64,000 nt of DNA from an uncultured Chlorobiaceae bacterium (lineage in GTDB: Bacteria; Bacteroidota; Chlorobiia; Chlorobiales; Chlorobiaceae), in assembly GCA_903822595.1 (NCBI GenBank), contig CAIJPS010000084.1, positions 54,385 to 118,384 of the forward strand, read 5' to 3'. This document shows positions 53,096-62,800 of this stretch, one piece after another (the first letter of the stretch is position 1; the number at the start of each line of letters is the position of its first letter). The notes under the pieces were generated by a model. The model ran no database searches, had not been told where the DNA came from, and was given only the letters and a program-made list of their open reading frames with translations. The position numbers and the translations under genes are program-made.

Positions 53096-53386
53096 CTGAT
53101 CCAACTTTAACTATTTATTTTTTATAAAAAATTGTTGTTGTTGTTGTCTGTGTGGATATCTGGATAACTGATTGTGTGTTTTTTCTAACTGCTTTTCAGA
53201 AAAGCCATTATACTCCATTTTCATTTCAGCCGAAGTGTTGATAATTACCACTCTGATCTTGACTTTTAGTGTGTGTGGTTTGTTGATAATTCACCATATC
53301 CTGATACCGTGTTGATGAAATGGTGGTTATTAAGAATAAATCCACAACCTGTAAACATTTTGTGCACAATTTTTTTTACCGTGAAT
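53096..53386. promoter_or_regulatory. dnaA-dnaN spacer with DnaA-box-like sites
   Basis: Sites resembling the 9-mer TTATCCACA: TGTGGATAT at 53151-53159 (8/9), TGTTGATAA at 53236-53244 and 53281-53289, and AAATCCACA at 53338-53346. A short TTG repeat lies at ~53132-53146. The cluster could be the second half of a bipartite origin or control dnaN. No gene is seen. Confidence 0.5.
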
Positions 53387-54862
53387 TTACATAGAGAGAA
53401 TTTCGATTCTTTTTTTGATCTCTTCTATTTTTTTTCTTTCATCCGTCACTGTGTCAACCTTTCTTGTAATGGTATTAACAGCGTGAATAACTGTGGAGTG
53501 ATCTCTTCCTCCAAAATGAAGGCCGATTGTCTTGAGTGATGAGTCAGTGAGCAGTTTTGAGAGATACATTGCAATCTGGCGTCCAACAGCGATCTCCTTC
53601 TTTTTTGATTTTCCTTTTAAATCATTGGGGGTGATGGAAAAATAGGAACAGACAGCTTTTTCTATGGTGTCAAGTGTCAACCGCTTGGTTGTATGCCGGA
53701 TAATGTCTTTCAGTGTCGATTTTGTAAACTGAAGATCAATTTCTCTGTTATCAAGCGATTGGGCTGCCAGAAGTTTGACTATGCACCCCTCAAGTTCCCT
53801 GACATTCTCAGTGACATTGGTTGCAATGAATTCTATAACAGCTTCATCAAGGCTGACGCCACTTTGATGCAGTTTACTGAGGATAATGGCTTTGCGTGTC
53901 TCATAGTCAGGGGGTTGAATATCTGCTGAAAGCCCCCAGTTAAAGCGTGATATCAGACGATCTTCAATTCCTTTTATGTCTTTTATCGGTCGGTCTGCCG
54001 AGAGGATAATCTGTTTGTTTGATTGATGAAGGGTGTTAAAAATATGAAAAATCTCCTCCTGCGTTTTTTCCTTGCCCGAAAAGAATTGAATATCATCGAT
54101 GATCAGGACATCAATCGAGCGGTAAAAAGAGGAGAATTCCTGTATTTTTCCGTTCTGGATTGCGTTGACAAAATCGATGGCAAATTTTTCACTTGAGACA
54201 TATAGTACCCTTTCTGACAATCTGTTCTCACGAACACTATTGCCTACAGCCTGCATCATATGTGTTTTGCCGAGGCCTACGCCACCATAGATAACCAGTG
54301 GATTAAACGCATTTTGCCCAGGGCTTTGTGCGACTGATTTAGATGCAGCAAATGCCAGTGAGTTACAATCCCCCCGGATGAGCGTGTCAAAGGTATACTT
54401 GGTGTTCAGGTGAGTTTCGAAGCGTGCAAGATTTCGTTCAAACTCCTCTGTGTTTTTATGTCTGGTTTCTGTTGCTCGACTTGCAGCAATGAAATCGCCG
54501 TTCATGGTGTTCTGATGGGGTAGTTCTATAGTAACAGGTTGCCCTTGTGATTTATCCATGACAATGGAATACATCAGTTTAGCTTCAGGCCCTATCACAT
54601 CCTTCAGAGCAACTTTTAAATAAGATGAATAATTTTCCTCTATCCATTCATAAAAAAATTGGCTGGGCACTTCAATTGTTAATTCACTCCCTGAAAAGCT
54701 CAGTGGCTTGATAGGAAAAAACCATGTTTTGTAGGCAAGAGGATTTATTTTTTCCCTTATCGCATTGAGGCATGCTTCCCAGACTTGCCGCTCCATGGAG
54801 ATGCTTTTCTGGGGTTTTGTTTGCGGATTTTCCGAAAACGTTTTTGACGTAACTTCGAGCAT
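53387..54862 (-). CDS. dnaA: Chromosomal replication initiator DnaA
   Basis: A 491-residue AAA+ initiator. N-terminal domain I ([25 protein letters not shown]) is followed by a variable linker. Domain III has Walker [17 protein letters not shown] and Walker [15 protein letters not shown]. The C-terminal domain IV has the DnaA-box contact signature [17 protein letters not shown]. It binds oriC and opens it. It is the first gene of the leftward replication run and lies next to the proposed origin. Confidence 0.98.
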   Translation of the reverse strand: MLEVTSKTFSENPQTKPQKSISMERQVWEACLNAIREKINPLAYKTWFFPIKPLSFSGSELTIEVPSQFFYEWIEENYSSYLKVALKDVIGPEAKLMYSIVMDKSQGQPVTIELPHQNTMNGDFIAASRATETRHKNTEEFERNLARFETHLNTKYTFDTLIRGDCNSLAFAASKSVAQSPGQNAFNPLVIYGGVGLGKTHMMQAVGNSVRENRLSERVLYVSSEKFAIDFVNAIQNGKIQEFSSFYRSIDVLIIDDIQFFSGKEKTQEEIFHIFNTLHQSNKQIILSADRPIKDIKGIEDRLISRFNWGLSADIQPPDYETRKAIILSKLHQSGVSLDEAVIEFIATNVTENVRELEGCIVKLLAAQSLDNREIDLQFTKSTLKDIIRHTTKRLTLDTIEKAVCSYFSITPNDLKGKSKKKEIAVGRQIAMYLSKLLTDSSLKTIGLHFGGRDHSTVIHAVNTITRKVDTVTDERKKIEEIKKRIEILSM

Positions 54863-55334
54863 AAAAAACGGAAATTTGAAGGGTAAGGGCCGATATTGTT
54901 AGCGCCATCAACATTTACTGTTCACAAGTTAGTGTTTTATGTGGATAAAAAACAATTTCCTTTATGAAAAATCCGTCGTATGGAGGGGTGGTACCAGTTG
55001 TACTTCTCAACATTGCAACTTATTTCTTTTATGTATCTTAGTGTTTTGTTGGACGAAAGTAGTCAACATGTGTGGATTCTTTTAGGTGTACGGATTATTT
55101 GGGGTTTCGGGGGGTTTATTTATTTTGTCCACAAGTTGTCCACATTGTTGATAACTTGTGGCCGGGAATGTATTTTTTACCCTCATTGCGGTTGATTTTG
55201 GTGAATCAAAAGCCTTTTTTCGTTGCCTGCGAAACGGTCGGAGAGTGGAACCATTTGTTAATGAGTGCGCATTATGCTAAATTACGCGCCCTATAATTTT
55301 GAATGTACTTAAAACAAGTTTGGAGCTATAAGCG
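54863..55334. other. oriC: Putative replication origin (oriC) with DnaA boxes
   Basis: A 472-base AT-rich gap between divergent dnaA and rpmH. DnaA boxes: TGTGGATAA 54940-54948 (perfect, minus), TTGTCCACA at 55125-55133 and again at 55136-55144 (11-base period, plus), TGTTGATAA 55146-55154, and a weak TGTGGATTC at 55071-55079. AT-rich tracts beside the boxes could be the unwinding element. Gene context (dnaA-dnaN-recF against rpmH-rnpA-yidC) strongly supports an origin. Exact borders are not visible. Confidence 0.8.
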
Positions 55335-55496
55335 ATGAAAAGAACCTATCAGCCACGGAACAGGAAAAGAAGGAACAAGCACGGATTCCGGGAGAGAATG
55401 TCAACAAAGAATGGGCGAAAAGTGCTGTCAGCAAGAAGAGCCAAAGGGCGTCATTCGCTCTCGGTAAGCAGCGCGATGGGTACTGCTGGCCAATAA
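55335..55496 (+). CDS. rpmH: 50S ribosomal protein L34
   Basis: A 53-residue basic protein. It starts [22 protein letters not shown], continues [22 protein letters not shown] and ends at TAA 55494-55496. All L34 landmarks are present; the C-terminal ~7 residues (AMGTAGQ) are an extension. It is the first gene right of oriC and heads rpmH-rnpA-yidD-yidC. Confidence 0.97.
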   Translation: MKRTYQPRNRKRRNKHGFRERMSTKNGRKVLSARRAKGRHSLSVSSAMGTAGQ

Positions 55497-55553
55497 GCTT
55501 GCTCGTGAGACTGGCTGGATCAACACGATTGCTCTTTTCAAGTTTTGAGTAAG

Positions 55554-55961
55554 GTGCACGTTCATTCTCTGCGCAAGCATGAGATCTTGAGGAAGAAGCT
55601 GCCGATTTCACTCCTTTTCAGGAGCGGAAAAAGTATGAAAGGTGATTTTTTAAGAATTGTGTATGCCTCTCTTCTGCTTGAAAAAAGTCGTTTTCAGATC
55701 TGTCCGTCTATTCTGTTTGCGGTGAGTAAAAAAACAATACCATCTGCTGTTGGGCGCAACAGGGTCAAAAGAATGATGCGGGAAGCTTATCGGCTTGAGA
55801 GACCATTAGTAAAGCGAAAAGCAGAATGCGGGAGCGAAGGGAGTGCCAGTGAAATGCTCTGTATCGCTTTTCTTTATATGGGCAGAAGAAAGACTTTCCC
55901 GGACCTTGAAGCATTCAGAGTGGAGATAAGAGGGCTAATGGAGAGTATGATACGTTCCTGA
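55554..55961 (+). CDS. rnpA: Ribonuclease P protein component
   Basis: About 135 basic residues. The RNA-binding RNR motif is GRNRVKRMMREAYRL (~residue 65), preceded by FAVSKKTIPSAVG. It helps the RNase P RNA process tRNA 5' ends. The N-terminus SLRKHEILRKK fits the family. The start is uncertain: GTG 55554 has GAGTAAG in front, and TTG 55545 is the alternative. It lies 57 bases after rpmH. Confidence 0.93.
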   Translation: MHVHSLRKHEILRKKLPISLLFRSGKSMKGDFLRIVYASLLLEKSRFQICPSILFAVSKKTIPSAVGRNRVKRMMREAYRLERPLVKRKAECGSEGSASEMLCIAFLYMGRRKTFPDLEAFRVEIRGLMESMIRS

Positions 55962-56024
55962 ACGTTGACGGTCGCCTCAAGCATGACGGATCGATTATTT
56001 TACCGGATAAAGAGGTGTAAGAGC

Positions 56025-56309
56025 ATGAGTGGCTGGAAGTTTTTCAATCAGGTACCGATTGTGCTGATAAAATTTTACCGGGCGTTTCTTTCGCCATTGC
56101 TCGGTCCGTCCTGCAAATATTTTCCTACCTGTTCGAGTTATGCGCTCGAGGCGTTTCAGCAGCATCAATTTTTTTATGCATTATGGTTGACCGTTTGGCG
56201 CATTCTTCGGTGTAATCCGTTTTCAAAAGGGGGATTTGATCCGGTTCCGCCTGTATCAGTAAACAAAAAAGAGTTTTCTCGTAAAACAAAAGAGAGTGGT
56301 AATGGATAG
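56025..56309 (+). CDS. yidD: Membrane protein insertion efficiency factor YidD
   Basis: A 94-residue small protein. The hallmark [27 protein letters not shown] carries conserved Cys residues, then [18 protein letters not shown]. It sits at the inner membrane and aids YidC. ATG 56025 is used; the frame to a TTG at 55965 has no likeness. Its end overlaps the yidC start. Confidence 0.94.
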   Translation: MSGWKFFNQVPIVLIKFYRAFLSPLLGPSCKYFPTCSSYALEAFQQHQFFYALWLTVWRILRCNPFSKGGFDPVPPVSVNKKEFSRKTKESGNG

Positions 56310-58053
56310 AAATTCGGTAACTGGCCTTGCAATTATTGCCGTAATCATGATGGTCTGGCTTCAGTTTATGTCGCCGGATAAAAAACCGTTGCTGCCAGCA
56401 AAGGTTGTGAAAACAGAACAGGTGGAGCAGCAGGTACAGCAAGTCCAGGCAACTTCGATTCCTGCAACCGATAATTTTGGTGTTTTTGCCTCTTCCTCTG
56501 ATGGCAAGGAACAATTGCTTAAAGTCGATAATGATCTTTTTCGGGCAACCCTCTCTTCGAAGGGAGCAACACTCAAATCCCTTGTGCTTAAAAAGCATCT
56601 GGATGGCAATCGCCAAGCCTTTGATCTTGTCAGCAATGGGAAAAATGGCGCTCTTTCACTGCTTTTTCTTACCCGTGAAGGCAAGAGAATTGATACCCGT
56701 GATCTCTATTTCAGCAATGTTACACTTGACACGCTTCGTACCATCACGGGAAAAGAGAGTTATGCGGTTCATTACCATCTTGAAGTGGCTCCTCAGAAGG
56801 CTATCGATATTACCTACGGGTTTGCCGGAGACAGTTACAAAGTGGACTATGATGTCAAGCTGACAGGATTTGCCAGTGAACTTGCAGGAAATGAATACCA
56901 GTTGCAGTGGGATGGAGGCATTCCCTATTCAGAAAAAAACAGGCCGGATGAAGCCCAGAGCGCATTGGCCAGTGCATACCTTGGCGGCAGTCTGGTAAAG
57001 CTTGATGCAAGCAAGGAAAAACAGTCCTATCGTGAAGAGCAATCAGGTGAAGCGCAATGGGTTGCCGTGCGTAACAAGTATTTCGTTGCCGCGCTTATTC
57101 CTCATGGTCGTTCGGCCGGGATTTACCTCGACGGAAAAAGAGAGACTGGCAATGATTTTGAGAGTTACGTGGCTTCGTTGAAAATGGCGGTTCCATCAGC
57201 GGGTGGTGTTGTTAATGACAAGTTCAGCATCTATGTCGGGCCGCTTGACTACAATATTGTCAAGGCACAAAAGGTCGGTCTTGAAAAGATCATGGACTTC
57301 GGCTGGGACTGGCTGACAAGGCCTTTTGCCGAGTATATCATTCTGCCGGTTTTCAACTGGATGAATGGCTTTGTCGGAAATTATGGTCTTATCATTATCA
57401 TTTTTGCCTTCCTCATCAAACTGGTCACCTATCCCCTTTCAATGGCTTCCACGAAGTCCATGAAAAAAATGTCGGCACTGCAGCCTGCGCTCAAGGAGCT
57501 TCAGGAGAAGTACAAGGATAATCCGGCAAAACTGCAAAGTGAGCTTGGCCGGATTTACAAGGAAGCCGGAGTAAACCCCATTGGAGGCTGCCTTCCTGTG
57601 GTGCTTCAGATGCCGCTGCTCTTTGCCATGTTCTATGTTTTCCGTTCATCGATCCAGCTCCGCCAGCACAGCTTCCTCTGGGCAAAAGATCTTTCGGTGC
57701 CGGATTCGATTTTCGATTTTGGTTTTGCTATTCCCATGTATGGAAGTCATATCGCGGTTTTCCCGATTCTTATGGCTGTGACGGTCTATCTGCAGCAGAA
57801 AATTACCCCAACGACGCAGAGCAATGAGCAAATGAAGGTGATGATGTACATGTTCCCTGCAATGATGCTGCTCTTTTTCAACAACATGCCCGCCGGTCTT
57901 GGCCTCTACTATCTGATGTTCAACATTTTCAGTGTTGCGCAGCAGTTTTATATCAACAAGACTACGACGGCTGCCGACATGCCGAAAGTGAACCTTGGCC
58001 TTGCTCCTGCCGGTGCGCAGAGAAAACAGAAAAAAGGGGGAGCCAAAAAGTAG
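56302..58053 (+). CDS. yidC: Membrane protein insertase YidC
   Basis: A 583-residue insertase. The first helix (~6-24) is followed by a large periplasmic beta domain to ~residue 340. The five-helix core has [31 protein letters not shown], where the groove Arg of many homologues is replaced by Lys, then [27 protein letters not shown] basic tail ([11 protein letters not shown]) could bind ribosomes. The start at ATG 56302 overlaps yidD by 8 bases; a GTG lies two codons before. Confidence 0.96.
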   Translation: MDRNSVTGLAIIAVIMMVWLQFMSPDKKPLLPAKVVKTEQVEQQVQQVQATSIPATDNFGVFASSSDGKEQLLKVDNDLFRATLSSKGATLKSLVLKKHLDGNRQAFDLVSNGKNGALSLLFLTREGKRIDTRDLYFSNVTLDTLRTITGKESYAVHYHLEVAPQKAIDITYGFAGDSYKVDYDVKLTGFASELAGNEYQLQWDGGIPYSEKNRPDEAQSALASAYLGGSLVKLDASKEKQSYREEQSGEAQWVAVRNKYFVAALIPHGRSAGIYLDGKRETGNDFESYVASLKMAVPSAGGVVNDKFSIYVGPLDYNIVKAQKVGLEKIMDFGWDWLTRPFAEYIILPVFNWMNGFVGNYGLIIIIFAFLIKLVTYPLSMASTKSMKKMSALQPALKELQEKYKDNPAKLQSELGRIYKEAGVNPIGGCLPVVLQMPLLFAMFYVFRSSIQLRQHSFLWAKDLSVPDSIFDFGFAIPMYGSHIAVFPILMAVTVYLQQKITPTTQSNEQMKVMMYMFPAMMLLFFNNMPAGLGLYYLMFNIFSVAQQFYINKTTTAADMPKVNLGLAPAGAQRKQKKGGAKK

Positions 58054-58058
58054 GCACG

Positions 58059-58664
58059 ATGATGGCGCCCATTGAGCAGGCTGATGTCTGGCTGTTTCGG
58101 TTACTGAACCATAATCTGGTTAATCCGGCAGCCGACAACCTCATGGTTTTTCTGACCAACGGGCGCCTCTCTTGGCATGTTTTTGTTCTTGCTGCTTTTT
58201 TTATCATTGCCCGCAAGGGAAAAAACGCTTTTTCGCTCATTCTTCTTGCCCTTCTGGCTGTTGGACTCGCTGATTTTGTGGCTTCCGGAATTCTCAAGCC
58301 CCTTGTTCAGCGTGTCAGACCCTGCTTTGCTCTCGACCACGTTCGCCTGCTCATCAGCCAGCCGCGGAGTTATTCGTTTGCATCTTCCCATGCAGCAAAC
58401 TCCGCTGCAGTTGCAACGGTTATCTGGATTTTCTTTCATCGCGGGGTGCTTGTTGAAAAGCTTTTTACCAGCACCATAATTCTTTATGCTTTTGCGGTTT
58501 CCTTATCGCGGGTCTATGTCGGCGTTCACTATCCGGGAGATGTTCTCACAGGGATGGTGATTGGAATCTGCAGTGCGCTTCTCATCTATCTTGTTTTTTC
58601 ATGGCTCTTGAAAAATATCATTCAGCCCCGTTTGATGCGCAGGGAGAGGTGCACCAATGGCTGA
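58059..58664 (+). CDS. PAP2-family membrane phosphatase
   Basis: A 201-residue protein with about five to six membrane helices. The three PAP2 motifs are KPLVQRVRPC, SFASSHAANS (Ser-His in place of the common PSGH) and SRVYVGVHYPGDV. Family members dephosphorylate undecaprenyl pyrophosphate or lipid phosphates. It lies 5 bases after yidC and overlaps the ROK gene by 8, so it is likely part of the same transcript. Confidence 0.9.
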   Translation: MMAPIEQADVWLFRLLNHNLVNPAADNLMVFLTNGRLSWHVFVLAAFFIIARKGKNAFSLILLALLAVGLADFVASGILKPLVQRVRPCFALDHVRLLISQPRSYSFASSHAANSAAVATVIWIFFHRGVLVEKLFTSTIILYAFAVSLSRVYVGVHYPGDVLTGMVIGICSALLIYLVFSWLLKNIIQPRLMRRERCTNG

Positions 58665-59598
58665 ACACTATTGGGGCATAGATCTCGGTGGTACCAAAAT
58701 CGAGGCGGTGGTGACCACGAACTCACTGACGCCGGTGATCCGCCGCCGTGTCGCTACAGAGGCCTCTGGAGGTTACAATCATATCCTTGAACGTATCAGG
58801 CAACTTCTTGAGACGGTCTCTCTTGAATCCGGTATTCTGCTTCCTTCGATGATCGGTATAGGAACTCCCGGCCGCTATGATGAAGTACAAGGCATCATGA
58901 AAAATTCCAATACGGTCTGTCTCAATGGCCGCGATCTGAAGCGCGATCTTGAGCAACTTCTCAAAAGAGAGGTGCTCATCGAAAATGATGCGAACTGTTT
59001 TGCCCTTGCCGAATCCATGCTTGGTTCAGGAGCGGCAGTGATGCGCGACCCCTCAAAGCTTGCCTTCGGCATTATTCTTGGTACCGGTGTCGGAGGCGGG
59101 ATTGTCTGTGGTGGCAAGGTCCGCCGTGGCGCACACGGTATTGCCGGAGAGTGGGGACACAATGAACTCATTTCTGGCGGAGAGCCCTGCTATTGCGGTA
59201 GACGGGGCTGCGTTGAGACGGTTATCTCCGGCCCGGCGGTTGAGCGCTCTTATCAACACTTGAGCGGCCGCTTGAAACCACTCCAGCAGATTGCACGGGA
59301 GTGCAATGTAGATGCTGCTGCCGCTGAAACCATTGATCGGCTGCTCTTCTATTTTGGCAAAGCTCTCGCAACGGTCATCAATATGATCGATCCCGATATC
59401 TGTATTCTTGGCGGTGGAGTGGGTCGTGTTGAGCAGTTGTATTCACAACAGGCAGTTCAGGCAATCGAGAGGCATCTCTTCAACAGTGAACTCCGCATAC
59501 CCCTGCTCAAACCGCTTCTTGGTGACAGTGCTGGAGTCTTTGGTGCGGCGTTGTTGACACTCAAGCCGCTACCAGCACAACAGAACCGGAGAGGATAA
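58657..59598 (+). CDS. ROK-family sugar kinase
   Basis: A 313-residue actin-fold kinase. The phosphate-1 motif is [14 protein letters not shown], then [11 protein letters not shown] and GTGVGGGIV. The ROK zinc signature is [18 protein letters not shown], with His in the preceding AGEWGHNEL. It probably phosphorylates glucose or N-acetyl sugars. The C-terminal [11 protein letters not shown] is present, so the gene is full length. Directly after its stop lies a truncated yjbQ. Confidence 0.92.
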   Translation: MAEHYWGIDLGGTKIEAVVTTNSLTPVIRRRVATEASGGYNHILERIRQLLETVSLESGILLPSMIGIGTPGRYDEVQGIMKNSNTVCLNGRDLKRDLEQLLKREVLIENDANCFALAESMLGSGAAVMRDPSKLAFGIILGTGVGGGIVCGGKVRRGAHGIAGEWGHNELISGGEPCYCGRRGCVETVISGPAVERSYQHLSGRLKPLQQIARECNVDAAAAETIDRLLFYFGKALATVINMIDPDICILGGGVGRVEQLYSQQAVQAIERHLFNSELRIPLLKPLLGDSAGVFGAALLTLKPLPAQQNRRG

Positions 59599-59755
59599 CG
59601 GCGATGCCCATCACAAGCGCCAGATCATGGGTCGGGAAGTTGTTGTTGCCGTCACAAAAGGGCAACTGCATTTTGGTACCTGGGAGCAGATTTTCTACGG
59701 GGAATTTGACGGCAAGAGAAAAAAACGGGTGCTCATCAAGATTATCGGCGAATAA
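59591..59755 (+). pseudogene. C-terminal stub of YjbQ (UPF0047)
   Basis: The frame reads [19 protein letters not shown], then [13 protein letters not shown], and ends [10 protein letters not shown] followed by TAA 59753-59755. This is the last ~53 residues of a YjbQ protein (~135 residues), matching the usual DAHLKASLMG..., [20 protein letters not shown]. The N-terminal two thirds are missing and the stub overlaps the 3' end of the ROK gene. It marks an old breakpoint next to the acquired-looking NLR-like gene. Confidence 0.78.
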
Positions 59756-59864
59756 ATTCCGGATTTTGAATGGAGCTTTACTTGGGGCCGCTTCATTTTT
59801 CTTTGAATTGCTGTTTTTCGTGATTATTATCATGTAATAACTACGAATACATAATAATGTTGCG

Positions 59865-62800
59865 ATGGATATAAATCCTTTCTGTTATACTGTTCTTCCT
59901 CTCGACGCACCATTCTGCGGTCGCGACGAGGAACTTGCGACCCTCTGTACCTATGCGCGATCAAATACGAACGTCGTTCTCTATTCACCGAGGAGGTACG
60001 GCAAAACATCGCTTATCAAAAGGGTCCAGGAGGTGCTTTCGCGCGAGAAGTTTATTACTCTCTCTATAGATATTTCAGGAGCGGCAAGCGCTGAGGATGT
60101 AGCCTCCCTCATAGCGCGAGATATTTTCAGGTTTGTCGAACAGAAAGGCCCTCTACTGAAAAAAGCACTGAGTATCATCAATAACTGGCGCCCCAACTTC
60201 ACCCCGCAGCCTGACGGCAGTGTTTCAGTCTCCGTTCAGCCGGTTAGCCAGAAGACTGGTCTCGCCTTCCTTGAAGAGACGCTCGAAGGCCTCGACCGAT
60301 TCCTTGCCGGTAATCCCCAGCAAACCAACATTGTGCTCGACGAATTCCAGGAGATAGCCGAACTGAGGAACGGTGAGCAGATCGAAGCCCTGCTGCGCAA
60401 ACACATCCAGCATCAGTCAAACTGCTCCTGGTTTTTCCTTGGGAGCCGCCGGCGAATGCTGCTCGACATGTTTGAAGAGGAAAGTCGTCCGTTCTACCGA
60501 AGCGCCGTCAAAAAGCAGTTGCCGCCACTTCCTGAAGAAGAAGCCGTTCGTTTTGTCATCGAACAATTCAAGGCTGGCGGCAAGAATTGTCCACGGGAAA
60601 TCGCCGGCCAGATCATCAGCATCACCCAAGCCTATCCGTTTTATGTCCAGCGGGTATCCGGAGAGATCTTTACCCGTGCCCGAAAAGAGGAGATCGGAGA
60701 GCAGGAGTTACAGGAAGGCATAAGGAGTATGCTCGAACAGGAGGAACGATACTATGCGAGCATTGAAAGAGCCCTTCCGGCAGGACAGAAAAAGCTACTC
60801 AGAGCGCTTGCGAAGGAACCTGCGGAGAGCCCTTATGCCGTGGATTACCAGCGAAAACACCGTCTCGGTTCGCTCAGTGCCATTCAGGCAGGAATCAAAA
60901 AGCTCAGGACGCTCGATCATATCCAGGAGGATGGGGGAGTAACCCGACTGACTGACCCAATGTTCGCCCTCTGGCTCATCGAGCAGGATCAGGAACTGCT
61001 GCCCGAAAAAGCCTCGCCCGCTGAAAACCCGGTACAGCTATCGTTCGGTCAGGCGCTTCTTGAATACAACGTTGAGCAGAACCTTGAGAGAGGTTACTCG
61101 GAAATGTCCGGCTACAGGTCGGATGAGAGCGTTGATATCAAAGCCACGCTGCCCGAACCGGAAGGTGGCGATGGCCGTCCGCGAATAACCCTCTTTTTGT
61201 CGTATGCCCATGACGACCAGGCATTGAAAGAACGTTTTTTCGATCTTGTCAGGAAACGACTTAAAACATCGAAGGATTATCATTTTTCTTTTTCCGCCGA
61301 CACTGATCTCCTTTGCGGCACACAATGGCATGACGAACTGCAGGAGCGGATCAGAAGCTGCGATTTCGGCTTGTTGCTTGTTTCGACCAGTTTTCTGGAA
61401 AGCGCTTACATTCAGGATCACGAGGCGTCACAGCTCATGGACCGGTGCTTCCCGGTTGCACTCAAAAGCATCGATATAAGCAGGCAGAACCTGCGCGGCC
61501 TTGAAAAACTACAGATCTATCACTATCAGCAGAACAGATCGTTCGAAGAGGTAAAGGGGCCTAACCAGACAAAATTCATCAATGCATTCGCCAAACAGAT
61601 CGAAGATCAGGTAAAAGACTATCTGGATAAACGAGATATGGAGCGGTTTTCACGCCTGACCAGCTATGACGAACCGATACGAAAATTCACCGACAGGCAC
61701 CTGAAAAGCCCGGGGTATGAATGTGCGGACTACATCGAAAACTGCGCCAATACAGGAACCATCGCCCATAAACCCGAAACCGGATCGACAGCGGACACCG
61801 TCAAGGCCCGACCCTATATCATAAACTGGGCGCTTGAAACCGACGTGCCCTTTTTTGCGTTGCTCGGCGATTTCGGTACGGGAAAAACCTTTACCTGCCG
61901 GATGCTCACCCGTAAGATCAACGCCATGCACGATGAGTCGCCTGAAACGGTGCCTCTCTGTATCTATATCGACCTGAGACGGGTATCAACCCGTATCAGA
62001 ACGGAAAAGAGAGTTCCAAAGCTTGTCGATATCCTGCAGGATGCCATCAATTTCACCAAAGACCCGCTCGACAAAAGCATTGTTACACCCGAAGACATTA
62101 TCCGCCTCGTGCGCTCGAACCGGGCGATGATCATCTTCGACGGTCTCGATGAAAAGAGCGTGCATTTTTCTCCTGAAGAAACCAACCAGTTCATTGCCGA
62201 ACTCTGGAGCATCCGGAAGGAGCGGGATGAAAAAGAGAAAAAGCCCCAGGGCAAGCTTCTCATCAGTTGCCGCACTCACTACTTCAGAGATACCATCGAA
62301 CAGAACACCCTTTTTCTCGGCAGGGATCGCGAGGGGCGCACGAAAGAGGATTACCGTTCATGCACGCTGCTGCCGTTCGACACCTCGCAGATCAGGGAGT
62401 ACCTGGAAAAACGACTCGGCTGCGACAAGGAGAAGATCGACCGGATCGCCGCCCTTTTCGACGAGGTACACAACCTGAAAGATCTTGCATCGAGACCCTA
62501 TACCCTTTCCCTGATTACAGAGTTCATTCCGGACATCGAACGGCTCGTTGCCGAAGGCCGCCCTGTCAACACGGCGACTCTTTACGACGCAACCGTGGAT
62601 AACTGGCTGGCGAGGGACGAGGGCAAGCACGAATTCAGCGTACCGCACAAGAAACGTCTCATGAAATCGCTTGCCGCCGAAATCCACAAAAGGGCAGGCG
62701 AAGGCATGGAGACGGATGAACTCGACGAATGGCTCGACGAATGGCTCTACCTGAACCCGGTCATCAAGGATGCCTATGTCGGCATGAGCCGCGAAACGCT

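Noticed and set aside
59604..59837. 77-codon plus-strand frame after the ROK gene
   Set aside because: Its first part is out of frame with the clear YjbQ stub that occupies the same bases.
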